A stretch of DNA of 64,000 bases from Paulinella micropora (Eukaryota > Cercozoa > Imbricatea > Euglyphida), in NCBI GenBank assembly GCA_009731375.1, contig BJOX01000241.1, forward strand, positions 128,782 through 192,781, read 5' to 3'. The first letter of the stretch is position 1. Every line of letters begins with the position of its first letter. The notes under the pieces were generated by a model, which worked only from the letters and a program-made list of their open reading frames with translations, made no database searches and was not told the origin of the DNA. Both the position numbers and the translations under genes were made by a program. Positions 53,251-63,677 of this stretch are shown piece by piece.

Positions 53251-53280
53251 ATGAGGTTGAGGTTGCTGACCTGGTGGGCT

Positions 53281-53345
53281 GGGGGGTTCATAGCCCGTAA
53301 CATACTGACAAATGTAAACTAGCGCTCCCTGCAATGAAGGCGATA
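53281..53345 (-). other. Candidate exon of a minus-strand host gene
   Basis: On the minus strand, TTCATTGCAG precedes GGAGCGCTAGTTTACATTTG..., and GTCAGC follows ...AGCCCACCAG near 53270. One frame is fully open (GALVYICQYVTGYEPPSPP). It lies downstream of the RhoGAP exons on the same strand and may be part of that gene. Confidence 0.25.
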
Positions 53346-53500
53346 TCATCAAACATCATCAATATCATCAACCCCCCCCCCCCCCCAAACCCCACCCCCC
53401 ACACACATTCACACACAAAAGCAAGCAAACACAGCAGAGAGAGAGATACCGCGAGGTGTTTCACGTCCTCCATGATCCTGCCATAACATACACACACACA

Positions 53501-53532
<32 letters not shown>

Positions 53533-53800
53533 CATACACATACATACATATACTTACACATACATACATACATACATACATACATACATACATACATACA
53601 TACATACATACATACACACACACATACATACATACATACATACATACATGCAGTTTCGCTTCCTCTCTCTTGCCCTTCCCCCCCCCCATTCTCTCTCTCT
53701 GTCTCCTTGTGAGTGAGTGAGTACTATGTCAATTGTCTGAGAGAAATAATGATGTCGATGAATTTTAACCCTTACCCCGTGTATCCACCATTGGTCAGAG

Positions 53801-53845
<45 letters not shown>

Positions 53846-53890
53846 CCGTCCCATGTTGTTGGACGTAGTACAGTCTTTTGAGCCCCCAGG
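53346..53890. repeat. Simple-repeat tract: poly-C, CATA, GA arrays
   Basis: C run at 53373, (CATA)n 53490-53650, (GA)n 53803-53842, and short unique spacers apart from the candidate micro-exon. Confidence 0.8.
53446..53480 (-). other. Candidate micro-exon of a minus-strand host gene
   Basis: On the minus strand, GTTATGGCAG precedes a ~28-nt open segment (IMEDVKHLA in one frame) that ends CGCG before GTATCTCTCTCT. The donor and following GA/TC repeat are the same arrangement as the RhoGAP micro-exon at 57349-57379. Confidence 0.3.
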
Positions 53891-54303
53891 AAGTTACCGC
53901 TGTTACCCTTGAAATGTGGACAAATTCACACGTCCAAAATGGAAATTGCCGCTGTTACCCTTGAAATGTGGACAAATTCACACGTCCAAAATGGAAATTG
54001 CCGCTGTTACCCTTGAAATGTGGACAAATTCACACGTCCAAAATGGAAATTGCCGCTGTTACCCTTGAGATGTGGACAAATTCACACGTCCAAAATGGAA
54101 GTTGCCGCTGTTACCCTTGAAATGTGGACGAATTCACACGTCCAAAATGGAAATTGCCGCTGTTACCCTTGAAATGTGGACAAATTCACACGTCCAAAAT
54201 GGAAATTGCCGCTGTTACCCTTGAAATGTGGACAAATTCACACGTCCAAAATGGAAATTGCCGCTGTTACCCTTGAAATGTGGACAAATTCACACGTCCG
54301 AAA
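53891..54303. repeat. 52-bp tandem repeat, eight copies
   Basis: Unit GCTGTTACCCTTGAAATGTG then GACAAATTCACACGTCC and AAAATGGAAATTGCC, repeated every 52 bases from 53899. Copies differ by single bases only, so the array is young or homogenised. Confidence 0.95.
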
Positions 54304-54318
54304 TTGGACGCCGCGTAC

Positions 54319-54475
54319 CACATGAAAGCATACAATAGTAATTACCATGGTAATTACCACATTTCCGGGAACTTGACCCACATATAAATTTTGGAAATTT
54401 AGAAAACTTTTAAAAAACTTTCCGGGAAATTGACCACATTTTTTAGGGTAATTTACCATTGTATGCTTTCATGTG
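54319..54475. mobile_element. Foldback element 2
   Basis: The arms CACATGAAAGCATACAAT and ATTGTATGCTTTCATGTG are perfect inverted repeats. Internal palindromic GGTAATTACC and CCGGGAA blocks continue the pairing. 157 bp, no ORF. Closely related in layout to foldback element 3. Confidence 0.7.
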
Positions 54476-54499
54476 CGTCCATAGCCAGACCACAAGACA

Positions 54500-55055
54500 G
54501 GACAAGGCCCCGCTTCCTTCTTCTTGCCCCTCGTCCTCTTCTTCTTGCCCCTCTTCCTCTTCTTCTTGCCCCTCTTCCTCTTCTTCTTGCCCCTCTTCCT
54601 CTTCTTCTTGCCCCTCTTCCTCTTCTTCTTGCCTCTCGTCCTCTTCTTCTTGCCCCTCTTCCTCTTCTTCTTGCCTCTTCTTCTTGCCCTTCTTCCTCTT
54701 CTTCTTGCCCTCTTCCTCTTCTTCTTGCCTCTCGTCCTCTTCTTCTTGCCCCTCTTCCTCTTCTTCTTGCCTCTCGTCCTCTTCTTCTTGCCCCTCTTCC
54801 TCTTCTTCTTGCCCCTCTTACTCTTCTTCTTGCCTCTCGTCCTCTTCTTCTTGCCCCTCTTCCACTTCTTCTTGCCCCTCTTCCTCTTCTTCTTGCCTCT
54901 CTTCCTCTTCTTCTTCTTCTTCTTGCCCCTCTTCCTCTTCTTCTTGCCTCTCGTCCTCTTCTTCTTGCCCCTCTTCCTCTTCTTCTTGCCCCTCTTCCTC
55001 TTCTTCTTGCCCCTCTTCCTCTTCTTCTTGCCCCTCTTCCTCTTCTCCTTACTAT
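54500..55055. repeat. CTTCTTGCCCCTCTTCCTCTT minisatellite (21 bp)
   Basis: About 25 pyrimidine-only units between two related foldback elements. All three frames on both strands stay open (LLLAPLP, SSSSCPS, ARRRGRG), purely because the unit length is divisible by three. Confidence 0.9.
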
Positions 55056-55063
55056 ATGCCAGT

Positions 55064-55216
55064 CACATAAAAGCATTCACTTCCAATTACCTAGGTAATT
55101 ACCCTTGATGTGGTTGGCTTCCCGGGGAAATTCCCTGAATTTCGGAATTTCCCCGGGAAGCTAACCACAACAAGGGTAATTACCTAGGTAATTGGAAGTG
55201 AATGCTTTTATGTGAG
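55064..55216. mobile_element. Foldback element 3
   Basis: Arms of ~45 bases (CACATAAAAGCATTCACTTC ... CCTAGGTAATTACCCTTG and its inverse) are perfect. The inner part CTTCCCGGGGAAATT / AATTTCCCCGGGAAG also pairs. The same CACAT(A/G)AAAGCAT terminus as foldback element 2. Confidence 0.75.
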
Positions 55217-55524
55217 TGCTAGTGCTATAATATTGTAATACGTACGCCATAGCCTGCGCGTCGTCCTCCACCTGGGGTGGGCGTATACAGCCCGGACCAA
55301 ACACGACACCTAGTCATGGATATGGATGAAAAGTGGCAAAGGGGGGGACAAAGTGGCAATAGACGGGAGAATAGAGGCAACAGGGAGGACAAAAGTGGCA
55401 CTAGATGAGAAAAGTAGAAGCAAGAGGGAAATGTACACACATAGATTGATACGTAGATACGTATATACATACATATATACATGGCATAGGTGATGTGAGG
55501 TGGTCGCATACCACCTGGATCAAA
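55217..55524. repeat. Unique spacer and AAGTGGCAATAGA-type minisatellite
   Basis: Copies of GTGGCAATAGA(C/T)G(A/G)GA then GAGGCAACAGGGAGGACAAA at 55330-55430; the same family recurs at 57700-57890 and 58560-59470. Confidence 0.7.
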
Positions 55525-55682
<158 letters not shown>

Positions 55683-55934
55683 TGCCTTATGTGTGCCTAG
55701 CCATACGCCTATAAGTCACATGCCGAAATAGCGACGGGAAGCACTTTCCTGTTCCCTCAGGGTGCCCTTTCTCGCTTGTTGAGCCCGGAATAAAACCCAC
55801 AGTGCTCTGTCGGTTTATACTAGACTGTCGAACAGTCTCGAAACTCCATCTGCTTACTGGGTCCTCTGTAATGGAGGTGGGAGCTCGTTCTGCAAGGGGC
55901 GCTTTATGGAACGAGCCCTGGCCCCGCCTGGTAC
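55683..55934 (+). mobile_element. Dispersed repeat D, copy 2
   Basis: GCCTTATGTGTGCCTAGCC ... to the gap. It matches the reverse complement of 62287-62035 almost perfectly. Its 5' end directly follows TATC repeats. Confidence 0.85.
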
Positions 55935-56304
55935 NNNNNNNNNNNNNNNNNNNNNNNNNNNNNNNNNNNNNNNNNNNNNNNNNNNNNNNNNNNNNNNNNN
56001 NNNNNNNNNNNNNNNNNNNNNNNNNNNNNNNNNNNNNNNNNNNNNNNNNNNNNNNNNNNNNNNNNNNNNNNNNNNNNNNNNNNNNNNNNNNNNNNNNNNN
56101 NNNNNNNNNNNNNNNNNNNNNNNNNNNNNNNNNNNNNNNNNNNNNNNNNNNNNNNNNNNNNNNNNNNNNNNNNNNNNNNNNNNNNNNNNNNNNNNNNNNN
56201 NNNNNNNNNNNNNNNNNNNNNNNNNNNNNNNNNNNNNNNNNNNNNNNNNNNNNNNNNNNNNNNNNNNNNNNNNNNNNNNNNNNNNNNNNNNNNNNNNNNN
56301 NNNN
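55935..56304. other. Assembly gap (370 N)
   Basis: Between dispersed repeat D and a G run. Confidence 0.99.
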
Positions 56305-56456
56305 AGGGGGGGGGGGGGGGAGAAAGAGAAAAAGAGAAAAGGATATATATATGCATATATATACATATATTTACATACATATTGCATATATTTATATATT
56401 GCATACATATATATATAAATATATATATATACATATATATATAGAGAGAGAGAGAG

Positions 56457-56503
<47 letters not shown>

Positions 56504-56510
56504 GAGAGAA

Positions 56511-56557
<47 letters not shown>

Positions 56558-56605
56558 GAGAAAGAAAGGAAAGAAAGAAAGAAAGAAAGAAAGATAGGGA
56601 GAGAG

Positions 56606-56636
<31 letters not shown>

Positions 56637-56667
56637 TAGATAGATAGACAGAGAGAGAGAGAGAGAG

Positions 56668-56698
<31 letters not shown>

Positions 56699-56713
56699 GA
56701 AAGAGAGAGAAAG

Positions 56714-56753
<40 letters not shown>

Positions 56754-56813
56754 TCAGAGAGAGAGAGAGAGAGAGAGAAAGAAAGAAAGAAAGAAAGAGA
56801 AAGAAAGAGAAAG

Positions 56814-56862
<49 letters not shown>

Positions 56863-56910
56863 AAGAAAGAAAGAGAAAGAGAGAGAGAGAAAGAAAGAAA
56901 GAAAGAAAGA

Positions 56911-56993
<83 letters not shown>

Positions 56994-57018
56994 NNNNNNN
57001 NNNAAGAGAGAGAAAGAA

Positions 57019-57055
<37 letters not shown>

Positions 57056-57106
57056 TAGAGAGAGAGAGAGATAGAGAGAGAAAGAGAGAGAGATAGAGAG
57101 AGAGAA

Positions 57107-57157
<51 letters not shown>

Positions 57158-57216
57158 GAGAAAGAAAGAAAGAAAGAAAGAGAAAGAGAGAGAGAGAGAG
57201 ACAGAGAGAGAGGGAG

Positions 57217-57299
<83 letters not shown>

Positions 57300-57303
57300 A
57301 AGA

Positions 57304-57347
<44 letters not shown>

Positions 57348-57348
57348 C
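56305..57348. repeat. GA/GAAA/GATA arrays (10-N gap at 56994-57003)
   Basis: Almost pure purine GA/GAAA repeat. On the minus strand it is a long pyrimidine tract downstream of the RhoGAP micro-exon donor. Confidence 0.95.
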
Positions 57349-57379
57349 CGAGATTGGATAGCCCCATCTGGTTGCCTTC
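57349..57379 (-). CDS. RhoGAP micro-exon (31 nt)
   Basis: On the minus strand, TATGCGCAG precedes and GTATCTCT follows. It encodes EGNQMGLSNL plus one base. N-x-M-x-x-x-N-L is the conserved helix of RhoGAP domains (usually N-K-M-x-x-x-N-L-A), which lines the GTPase-binding face. In phase 0 it joins directly to the exon at 57894-57941, giving ...VQVAEKE-EGNQMGLSNL, the normal domain order. Confidence 0.6.
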
Positions 57380-57893
57380 CTGCGCATACACATACACATA
57401 CATACATATACATACATAAACATACATACATATACATACATATACATACATACATACATACATACATACATACATACATGCATGCATGCATGCATACATA
57501 CATACATACATACATACATACATACATACATACATACATACATAGATACACCCATGCACACAAACAAACAAAACAAACAAAATAAACAAAACAAACAAAA
57601 CAAAACAAAAACAAAACAAAAACAAAACAAAAACAAAAAAAACAAAACAAACAAAACAAACAAAACAAAACAAACAAAATAGATGGGAACGATGAAGGCA
57701 ACATGAGAGTAAAGTGGCAATGCATGGGACAATAAGGCAACAGGGAGGACAAAGTGGCAATAGATGAGAGAATCGAGGCAAAAGAGAGGACAAATAGGCA
57801 ATATATGGGAGAATCGAGGCAAAAGAGAGGACAAATAGGCAATAGATGGGAGAATCGAGGCAAAAGAGAGGACAAATAGGCAATAGATGAGAC
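57380..57893. repeat. CATA array, AAACA-rich tract and GGCAATAGATG minisatellite (intron)
   Basis: (CATA)n 57388-57545, (AAAC)n 57560-57680, then four units containing GAGGCAAAAGAGAGGACAAA and TAGGCAATAGATG. Confidence 0.85.
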
Positions 57894-57941
57894 CTCCTTT
57901 TCAGCCACTTGCACCATCAGCTCACACACTCTTGTTAACAC
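57894..57941 (-). CDS. RhoGAP exon (48 nt)
   Basis: On the minus strand, CACATATACAG precedes and GTCTCATC follows. Sixteen codons: VLTRVCELMVQVAEKE. It matches the helix preceding the N-K-M block of RhoGAP domains (L-x-x-L-x-x-x-L-x-x-V-A-x-x-E). Phase 0 at both ends. Confidence 0.55.
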
Positions 57942-58013
57942 CTGTATATGTGTATGTATGTATGTATGTATGAATGTATGTATGTATGTATGTATGTATG
58001 AGAGAGAGAGAGA

Positions 58014-58053
<40 letters not shown>

Positions 58054-58354
58054 ACCAGTTTATGCAAGGGTGGCACCTGATCCCATACCTGCATACACGT
58101 AAACATACACATGTACAATTATAGCTATAATTGATATGCATGCATTTGATATGCATACACGCATACATGCATACATGCATACATACATACATCCATTACA
58201 TACATCCATTACATACATGCATACATACATACATACATACATACAGACATACATACATGTTGATAGATAGATAGATAGATACATAGATAGATAGATTGAT
58301 AAGAGACGAGAGAGACAGATAGATAAGAGCCGAGAGAGAGAGAGAGAGAGAGAG

Positions 58355-58388
<34 letters not shown>

Positions 58389-58391
58389 GAG

Positions 58392-58428
<37 letters not shown>

Positions 58429-58447
58429 CAGCAGCGCTGGGGCGGAT

Positions 58448-58483
<36 letters not shown>

Positions 58484-58747
58484 CAGCAGCGCTGGGGCTG
58501 ATGTTTTCATCTTTGGGGGATAACTGCCCCAGATTGACACAGTTCTGATAACAGACATAACGAACAGGAGGGACAAAAAGGCAATAGACGAGACGAAAAA
58601 GGCAACAGGGAGGACAAAAGTGGCAATACATGGAGAATAGAGGCAACAGGGAGGATAAAGTGGCGATAGATGAGACAATAGAGGCAAAAGAGAGGACAAG
58701 TTGGCAAGAGATGAGATAAGAAAGGCAACAGAAGACAAAAAGGGAAT

Positions 58748-58790
<43 letters not shown>

Positions 58791-58863
58791 CACTTCGCAC
58801 TTGAAAGATTGCTGTCCCAATAGATAGACAGATAGAAGATAGATAGGTAGATAGGTAGGTAGG

Positions 58864-58898
<35 letters not shown>

Positions 58899-58908
58899 GT
58901 AGATAGGC

Positions 58909-58955
<47 letters not shown>

Positions 58956-59563
58956 GATAGATAGATAGATAGATGAGATTGAAAAAGACATGAGGGAGGG
59001 TTGAGTGGCCATAGATGAGACAAAGGCAACAGGAGAAAAAGTGGCAATAGATAAGACAATAGAGGCAACAGGGAGGACAAATTGGCAAGAGATGAGACAA
59101 GAAAGGCAACAGAGGACAAAAAGGGAATGGATGAGATTATAAAAGGCATGAGGGAAGTCTAAGGTTGCAATAGATGAGACAAAAACAAAGTGGCAATAGA
59201 TGAGACGATATAGAAGAAAAAGAGAGGACAGAGTGGGAATATCTGAGATAATACAGGCAGCAGGAGGACAAATGGCAATAGACGAGACGAAAAAGGCAAA
59301 AGGGAGGACAAAGCGGCAATAGACGAGACGATAGAGGCGACAGGGAGGACAAAGGGCATATAAGATGAGACATGCAACTGGAGGACATATTGGCAATGGA
59401 TGAGACAGAAGAGGCAACAGCGAAGACAAAGTGGCAATAGATGAGACAATAGAGGCAAAGGCAACAGGGGAAAAATACACGACGCCTATAAATAGATTGA
59501 TACGTAGATACACAATCCTACATGCATGTATGTGTGGGTATGTAAATGCTGCAGTGTGTACAC
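57942..59563. repeat. Intron filled with TGTA, GA, GATA arrays and GGCAATAGATGAGAC minisatellite
   Basis: TGTA/CATA and GA arrays 57945-58480, a duplicated CTGCAGCAGCGCTGGGGC island (58432 and 58481), GATA blocks, and about 20 diverged copies of a ~36-bp unit (AAAGTGGCAATAGATGAGAC then A.TAGAGGCAACAGGGAGGAC) at 58560-58750 and 58975-59475. A missing RhoGAP exon should lie here, but none is clear. Confidence 0.8.
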
Positions 59564-59624
59564 GATATTGCGTCTCAGGGACTAGTGGCTCAGACAAATC
59601 GCGCAGAAACTTCTTCAACACACC
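59564..59624 (-). CDS. RhoGAP exon (61 nt)
   Basis: On the minus strand, TGTAATGTTGCAG precedes. It encodes GVLKKFLRDLSEPLVPETQY and a first codon base before GTGTAC. L-K-x-F-L-R-x-L-x-E-P-L-x-P is the central signature of RhoGAP domains, which stimulate GTP hydrolysis by Rho-family GTPases in actin and polarity control. The upstream exon with the catalytic arginine finger was not found. The phase (1) is not compatible with direct joining to the 57941 exon, so one exon between them is missing. Confidence 0.65.
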
Positions 59625-59847
59625 CTGCAACATTACACATTTTCACCATATGTGTACCTTCCCGGGAATATATCCTGATTGTATGGACAAAATCCCGCGA
59701 TTTGATCCAGGGATATAGAGGAAACAACATACCCTGTAACATTACACATTTTCACCATATCATGTGTACCTTCCCGGGAATATATCCTGATTGTATGGAG
59801 AAATCCCGCGATTTGATCAAGGGGAAACAACATACACTGTTTAAATG

Positions 59848-60103
59848 TTTCCACCACCGCAAAATTTTGGAAAAATTAGACATTTGGACCCGTCCCGAGT
59901 AGGATGGTCACTTGACTGTGCGCTGTGGCCCATTGTGCTAGCCATTGAATTTTTCCAGGCCATAGCTGGCACAATGCTGGCCACGTGGCCATGGACATGT
60001 GACCATCCCAACTTTTTGTGTGGCCATGGTCACTTTTCACAGTCAAGTGACCACACTGCTCCGAACGGGACCAAATGTCTAGTGGCTTTGATGCGGTGAA
60101 AAC
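59848..60103 (+). mobile_element. Foldback element 4 (AGACATTTGGACCCG family), copy A
   Basis: Outer arms TTTCCACCACCGC / GATGCGGTGAAAA and AGACATTTGG.CCCG / CGGG.CCAAATGTCT, then GGTCACTTGACTGTG / CACAGTCAAGTGACC. 256 bp with no ORF. The apex region differs on the two arms. Confidence 0.75.
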
Positions 60104-60453
60104 AAATAATGTAACATTACACATTTTCACCATATCATGAGTACGTTCCCGGGAATATGTCCGCATTGCATGCATAAATTCCGCGATTTGTTCAAGTGAC
60201 ATAGAGGAAACAACATACCCTTCAACATTCGCACATTTTTCACCATATCATCGGTACGTTTCCCGGTAATTGTCCGCATGGTCTGGCTGAATTCCCCCGA
60301 TTTGATCAAGAAGATATGGAAGAAAAAACATACTGCAATATTTGCACATTTTCATCCGGGAATATGTCCATATGTTATGGTTTAATTGCGCGATTCGATC
60401 ATAGGATATTGAAGAAATAGAAACTTCTTCAACACACCGTGCAACTTACTTAT

Positions 60454-60713
60454 TTCCACCACATCGAAAAAAACTAAGACATTTGGACCCGACCCGAACA
60501 GTGTGGTCACTTGACTGTGAAAGGTGACCATGGCCACGCAAAAAGTTGGGAAGGTCACAAGTTCATATCCACGTGATCACACTTGCGCCAGCCATGGCCT
60601 GAAAAAATTCAATGGCTAGCACCATGGGCCACAGCTTTGCACAGTCAAGTGACCATCCTACTTGGGCCGGGTCCAAATGTCTTCTTTTGCACTGATTTTT
60701 GATGCGGTGGAAA
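60454..60713 (-). mobile_element. Foldback element 4, copy B (opposite orientation)
   Basis: The same arms as copy A but with the middle (AAAAAGTTGGGA ... CCATGGCCTGAAAAAATTCAATGG) inverted relative to it. Two copies of identical architecture 600 bp apart in opposite orientation indicate a mobile family and not a one-off inverted duplication. Confidence 0.75.
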
Positions 60714-60850
60714 CAATTAAACCATGTTTTTTTCCGGGAATATGTCCATATGTTATGGCTTGATCGCGCGATTCGATCATAGGATATTGAAGAAATAGAA
60801 ATTTCTTTAACACACCGTACAACTTTTGGACATTTTCATATGCGCGTTCC

Positions 60851-61045
60851 GAGAATAAGAGAGATAGATATATAAATAGCCGAAGAGATAGAGAAGCAGA
60901 TATTTAGATTTAGAAAGATAAATATACGGCGGGCACATGGTGGCCTGAGCCTTTCTGTCTATGCCTATAAATCTATTACCTATGTATCTGTCTATCTATC
61001 TGTCTATTATTGCGTACGGCGGGGGCATGGGGGGTCTTAGCCTTT
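60851..61045. other. Spacer with TACGGCGGGCACATG islands
   Basis: The island TACGGCGGGCACATGG...CTGAGCCTT occurs at ~60925 and 61013, and again at ~61593 and 61690. No gene. Confidence 0.6.
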
Positions 61046-61193
61046 AAAATTTGAAATTTAATTTTTTTTTAAAGTTTACCACGGCAAAGCCGCCATCAGA
61101 ATGAGAGCTTTCAGACAAAAAAAACCGCACTGAAAAAGCTTGTCTGGGGGCTGAGATAGGCGTCCCACCCCACGCAATCATAGTAATATTGCT

Positions 61194-61289
<96 letters not shown>

Positions 61290-61566
61290 GATATCTATCT
61301 ATCTAGATATCTATCTATCTAGATATCTATCTATCTAGATATCTATTGACGTATTAGCTATCCGTCTATATACATCTGTCTATCTATCTATCTGTCTATG
61401 ATTTGCGTGGGGTGGGACGCCTATCTCGGCCACCAGACAAGCTTTTTCAGTGCGGTTTTTTTGTTTTTGTTTGAAAGCTCTCATTCTGATGGTATGGCTT
61501 TGCCGTGGTAAACTAAAAAAAAAATAATTTTTAAAATTTTAAAAAATTTTAAATTTCAAATTTTTA
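61046..61566. repeat. Inverted duplication with a TATC array at its apex
   Basis: The left arm 61046-61183 (GTTTACCACGGCAAAGCC ... CCCACCCCACGCAATCATAG) is repeated inverted at 61396-61566. Between them are (TATC)n 61195-61288 and a TAGATATCTATC variant array. No ORF. Confidence 0.85.
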
Positions 61567-61860
61567 AAGAATTTTCATACATGAGATATATACGTACGGC
61601 GGGCACATGCGGGTCTGAGCCTTCGTTCTTGATGTATCAGCTATCTATCCGTCTATATACATCTGTCTATCTATCTGTCTTTGATTCGCGTACGTACGGC
61701 AGGAACATGAGGATCTGAGCCTTCGATATTGAGGTTGCCTTGTTCTAACTTGGCTTCGAGCGCCTCCCGAGCTGCCGTGGTAGCTAGATGAATAGATAGG
61801 TAGATAGATAGGTAGATAGATAGGTAGGTAGGTAGGTAGGTAGGTAGGTAGGTAGGTAGG

Positions 61861-61894
<34 letters not shown>
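61567..61894. repeat. Short unique stretch and GGTA/GATA array
   Basis: Unique to 61790 (two TACGGC islands), then GATA/GGTA blocks up to dispersed repeat D. Confidence 0.85.
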
Positions 61895-61897
<3 letters not shown>

Positions 61898-62287
61898 GAA
61901 ATATCGACTAATGTCAGAAAAAAGGAGCTTCTGATTTCGTCAACCAGGAAGTCTTTGGGTAAAGTATTAACCCGATGCCCAGCTAAGCCGTGATGTTTGC
62001 ACGGAAGGGACTGATACAGGCAATACCAAAGCTCCCTAGTACCAGGCGGGGCCAGGGCTCGTTCCATAAAGCGCCCCTTGCAGAACGAGCTCCCACCTCC
62101 ATTACAGAGGGCCCAGTAAGCAGATGGAGTTTCGAGACTGTTCGACAGTCTAGTATAAACCGACAGAGCACTGTGGGTTTTATTCCGGGCTCAACAAGCG
62201 AGAAAGGGCACCCTGAGGGAACAGGATTGTGCTTCCCGTCGCTATTTCGGCATGTGACTTATAGGCGTATGGCTAGGCACACATAAG
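61895..62287 (-). mobile_element. Dispersed repeat D, copy 3 (most complete)
   Basis: Sense strand is minus: begins GCCTTATGTGTGCCTAGCC at 62287 and ends TCGATATTTC at ~61895, directly followed by (ATCTATC)n. ~390 bp. It includes AGACTGTCGAACAGTCT. One frame reads RFILDCRTVSKLHLLTG, but there is no sign of protein conservation between copies. It behaves like a short retroposon with a TATC tail. Confidence 0.75.
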
Positions 62288-62410
62288 GCACCCCACCACG
62301 GGCCCAGCACACCCACACTATCCCCTAATTCTCTGTCTGTCGACAGATGGAAGATAGATAGATACATAGATAGATAGATATTCTTGCTCCAATAGCGCTT
62401 CTAGGCCTTG

Positions 62411-62447
<37 letters not shown>

Positions 62448-62476
62448 GGAAAGATGGGTAAACGGATGGATGGACG

Positions 62477-62514
<38 letters not shown>

Positions 62515-62840
62515 AGAAGAAGAAGAAGAAGAAGAAGAAGAAGAAGAAGAAGAAGAGGAAGAGGAAGAAGAAGAAAGAAGAAGAAAGAAGAAGAAGAAGA
62601 AGCAGAAGAAGGAGAAGGAGAAGGAGAAGAAGAAGAAGAAGAAGAAGAAGAAGAAGGAGAAGGAGAAGAAGAAGAAGAAGAAGAAGAAGGAGAAGGAGAA
62701 GGAGAAGAAGAAGAAGAAGGAGAAGGAGAAGAAGAAGAAGAAGAAAAAAAAGAAGAAGGAGAAGAAGAAGAAGAAGAAGAAGAAGGAGAAGAAGAAGAAG
62801 AAGAAGAAGAAGAAGAAGAAGAAAGATGAGACAGAGGTCA
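62288..62840. repeat. Spacer, GATA array and (AAG)n tract
   Basis: Unique to ~62350. GATA with GGAT variants to 62515, then ~310 bases of AAG/GGAGAA purine repeat (62513-62825). Confidence 0.92.
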
Positions 62841-62863
62841 AGACCTAAAGATAGATAGATAGG

Positions 62864-62904
<41 letters not shown>

Positions 62905-62961
62905 CTACCTGAAATGCGAAAAATGCCTTTGGTTTCCAATCCCCCTATGTATATATGTATG

Positions 62962-62992
<31 letters not shown>

Positions 62993-63000
62993 TGTGTGTA

Positions 63001-63033
<33 letters not shown>

Positions 63034-63040
63034 ATGTATG

Positions 63041-63074
<34 letters not shown>

Positions 63075-63494
63075 GCCTTTGGTATCCAGTCCCCCTGTAT
63101 ATAGGTATGATATGTATGCATGTATGTGTGTATGTATGTGTGTGTGTATGTATGTATGTATGAGAGAGAAAAAAATGCATTTGGTTTCCAGACCCCCTGT
63201 TTATATGTATGATATGTATGTATGTATGTGTGTATGTATGTATGTGTGTATGTGTGTGTGTATGTATGTATGTATGTATGTATGTGTGTATGTGTGTGTG
63301 TATGTATGTATGAGAGAGAGAGAGAGAGAGAGAAATGCCTTTGGTATCCAGTCCCCCTGTGTATATGTATGATATGTATGTATGTATGTGTATATGTGTG
63401 TATGTATGTATGTATGTATGTATGTATGTATGAGAGAGAAAAATGCCTTTGCTTTCCAATCCCCCTGTATATATATGATATGTATGTATGTATG

Positions 63495-63540
<46 letters not shown>
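62841..63540. repeat. GATA array and five units of a ~125-bp higher-order repeat
   Basis: AAATGCCTTTGGTATCCAGT then CCCCCTGTATATATGTATGA, followed by TGTA and GA arrays, recurs at 62920, 63071, 63174, 63333 and 63442. Confidence 0.92.
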
Positions 63541-63547
<7 letters not shown>

Positions 63548-63624
63548 GAGAGAGAGAGCAATGATATTATATGTACATACATATCAATATGTTGAGAGAA
63601 AAAAAAAAAAATGAGAGAAAAAAA

Positions 63625-63677
<53 letters not shown>

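Larger units (their letters stand above)
59625..60850. repeat. ~115-bp satellite (CCGGGAATATGTCC unit) interrupted by two foldback elements
   Basis: At least six units carrying TTTTCACCATATCAT, CCCGGGAATAT(A/G)TCC and CGCGATTTGATCA at ~59640, 59755, 60120, 60240, 60355 and 60738. Two long palindromes lie within it. Confidence 0.75.

Noticed and set aside
53891-54303. CRISPR-like array
   Set aside because: The 52-bp units are directly tandem with no variable spacers, in a eukaryotic context.
54430-55108. 200-residue ORFs in three frames on both strands
   Set aside because: The 21-bp unit length keeps all frames open; no protein-like composition or start context.
58480-58545. Missing RhoGAP exon (AACTGTGTCAATCTGGGGCA, minus strand)
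   Set aside because: No donor site at a suitable place, and the phase-1 reading required by the 59564 exon meets a stop.
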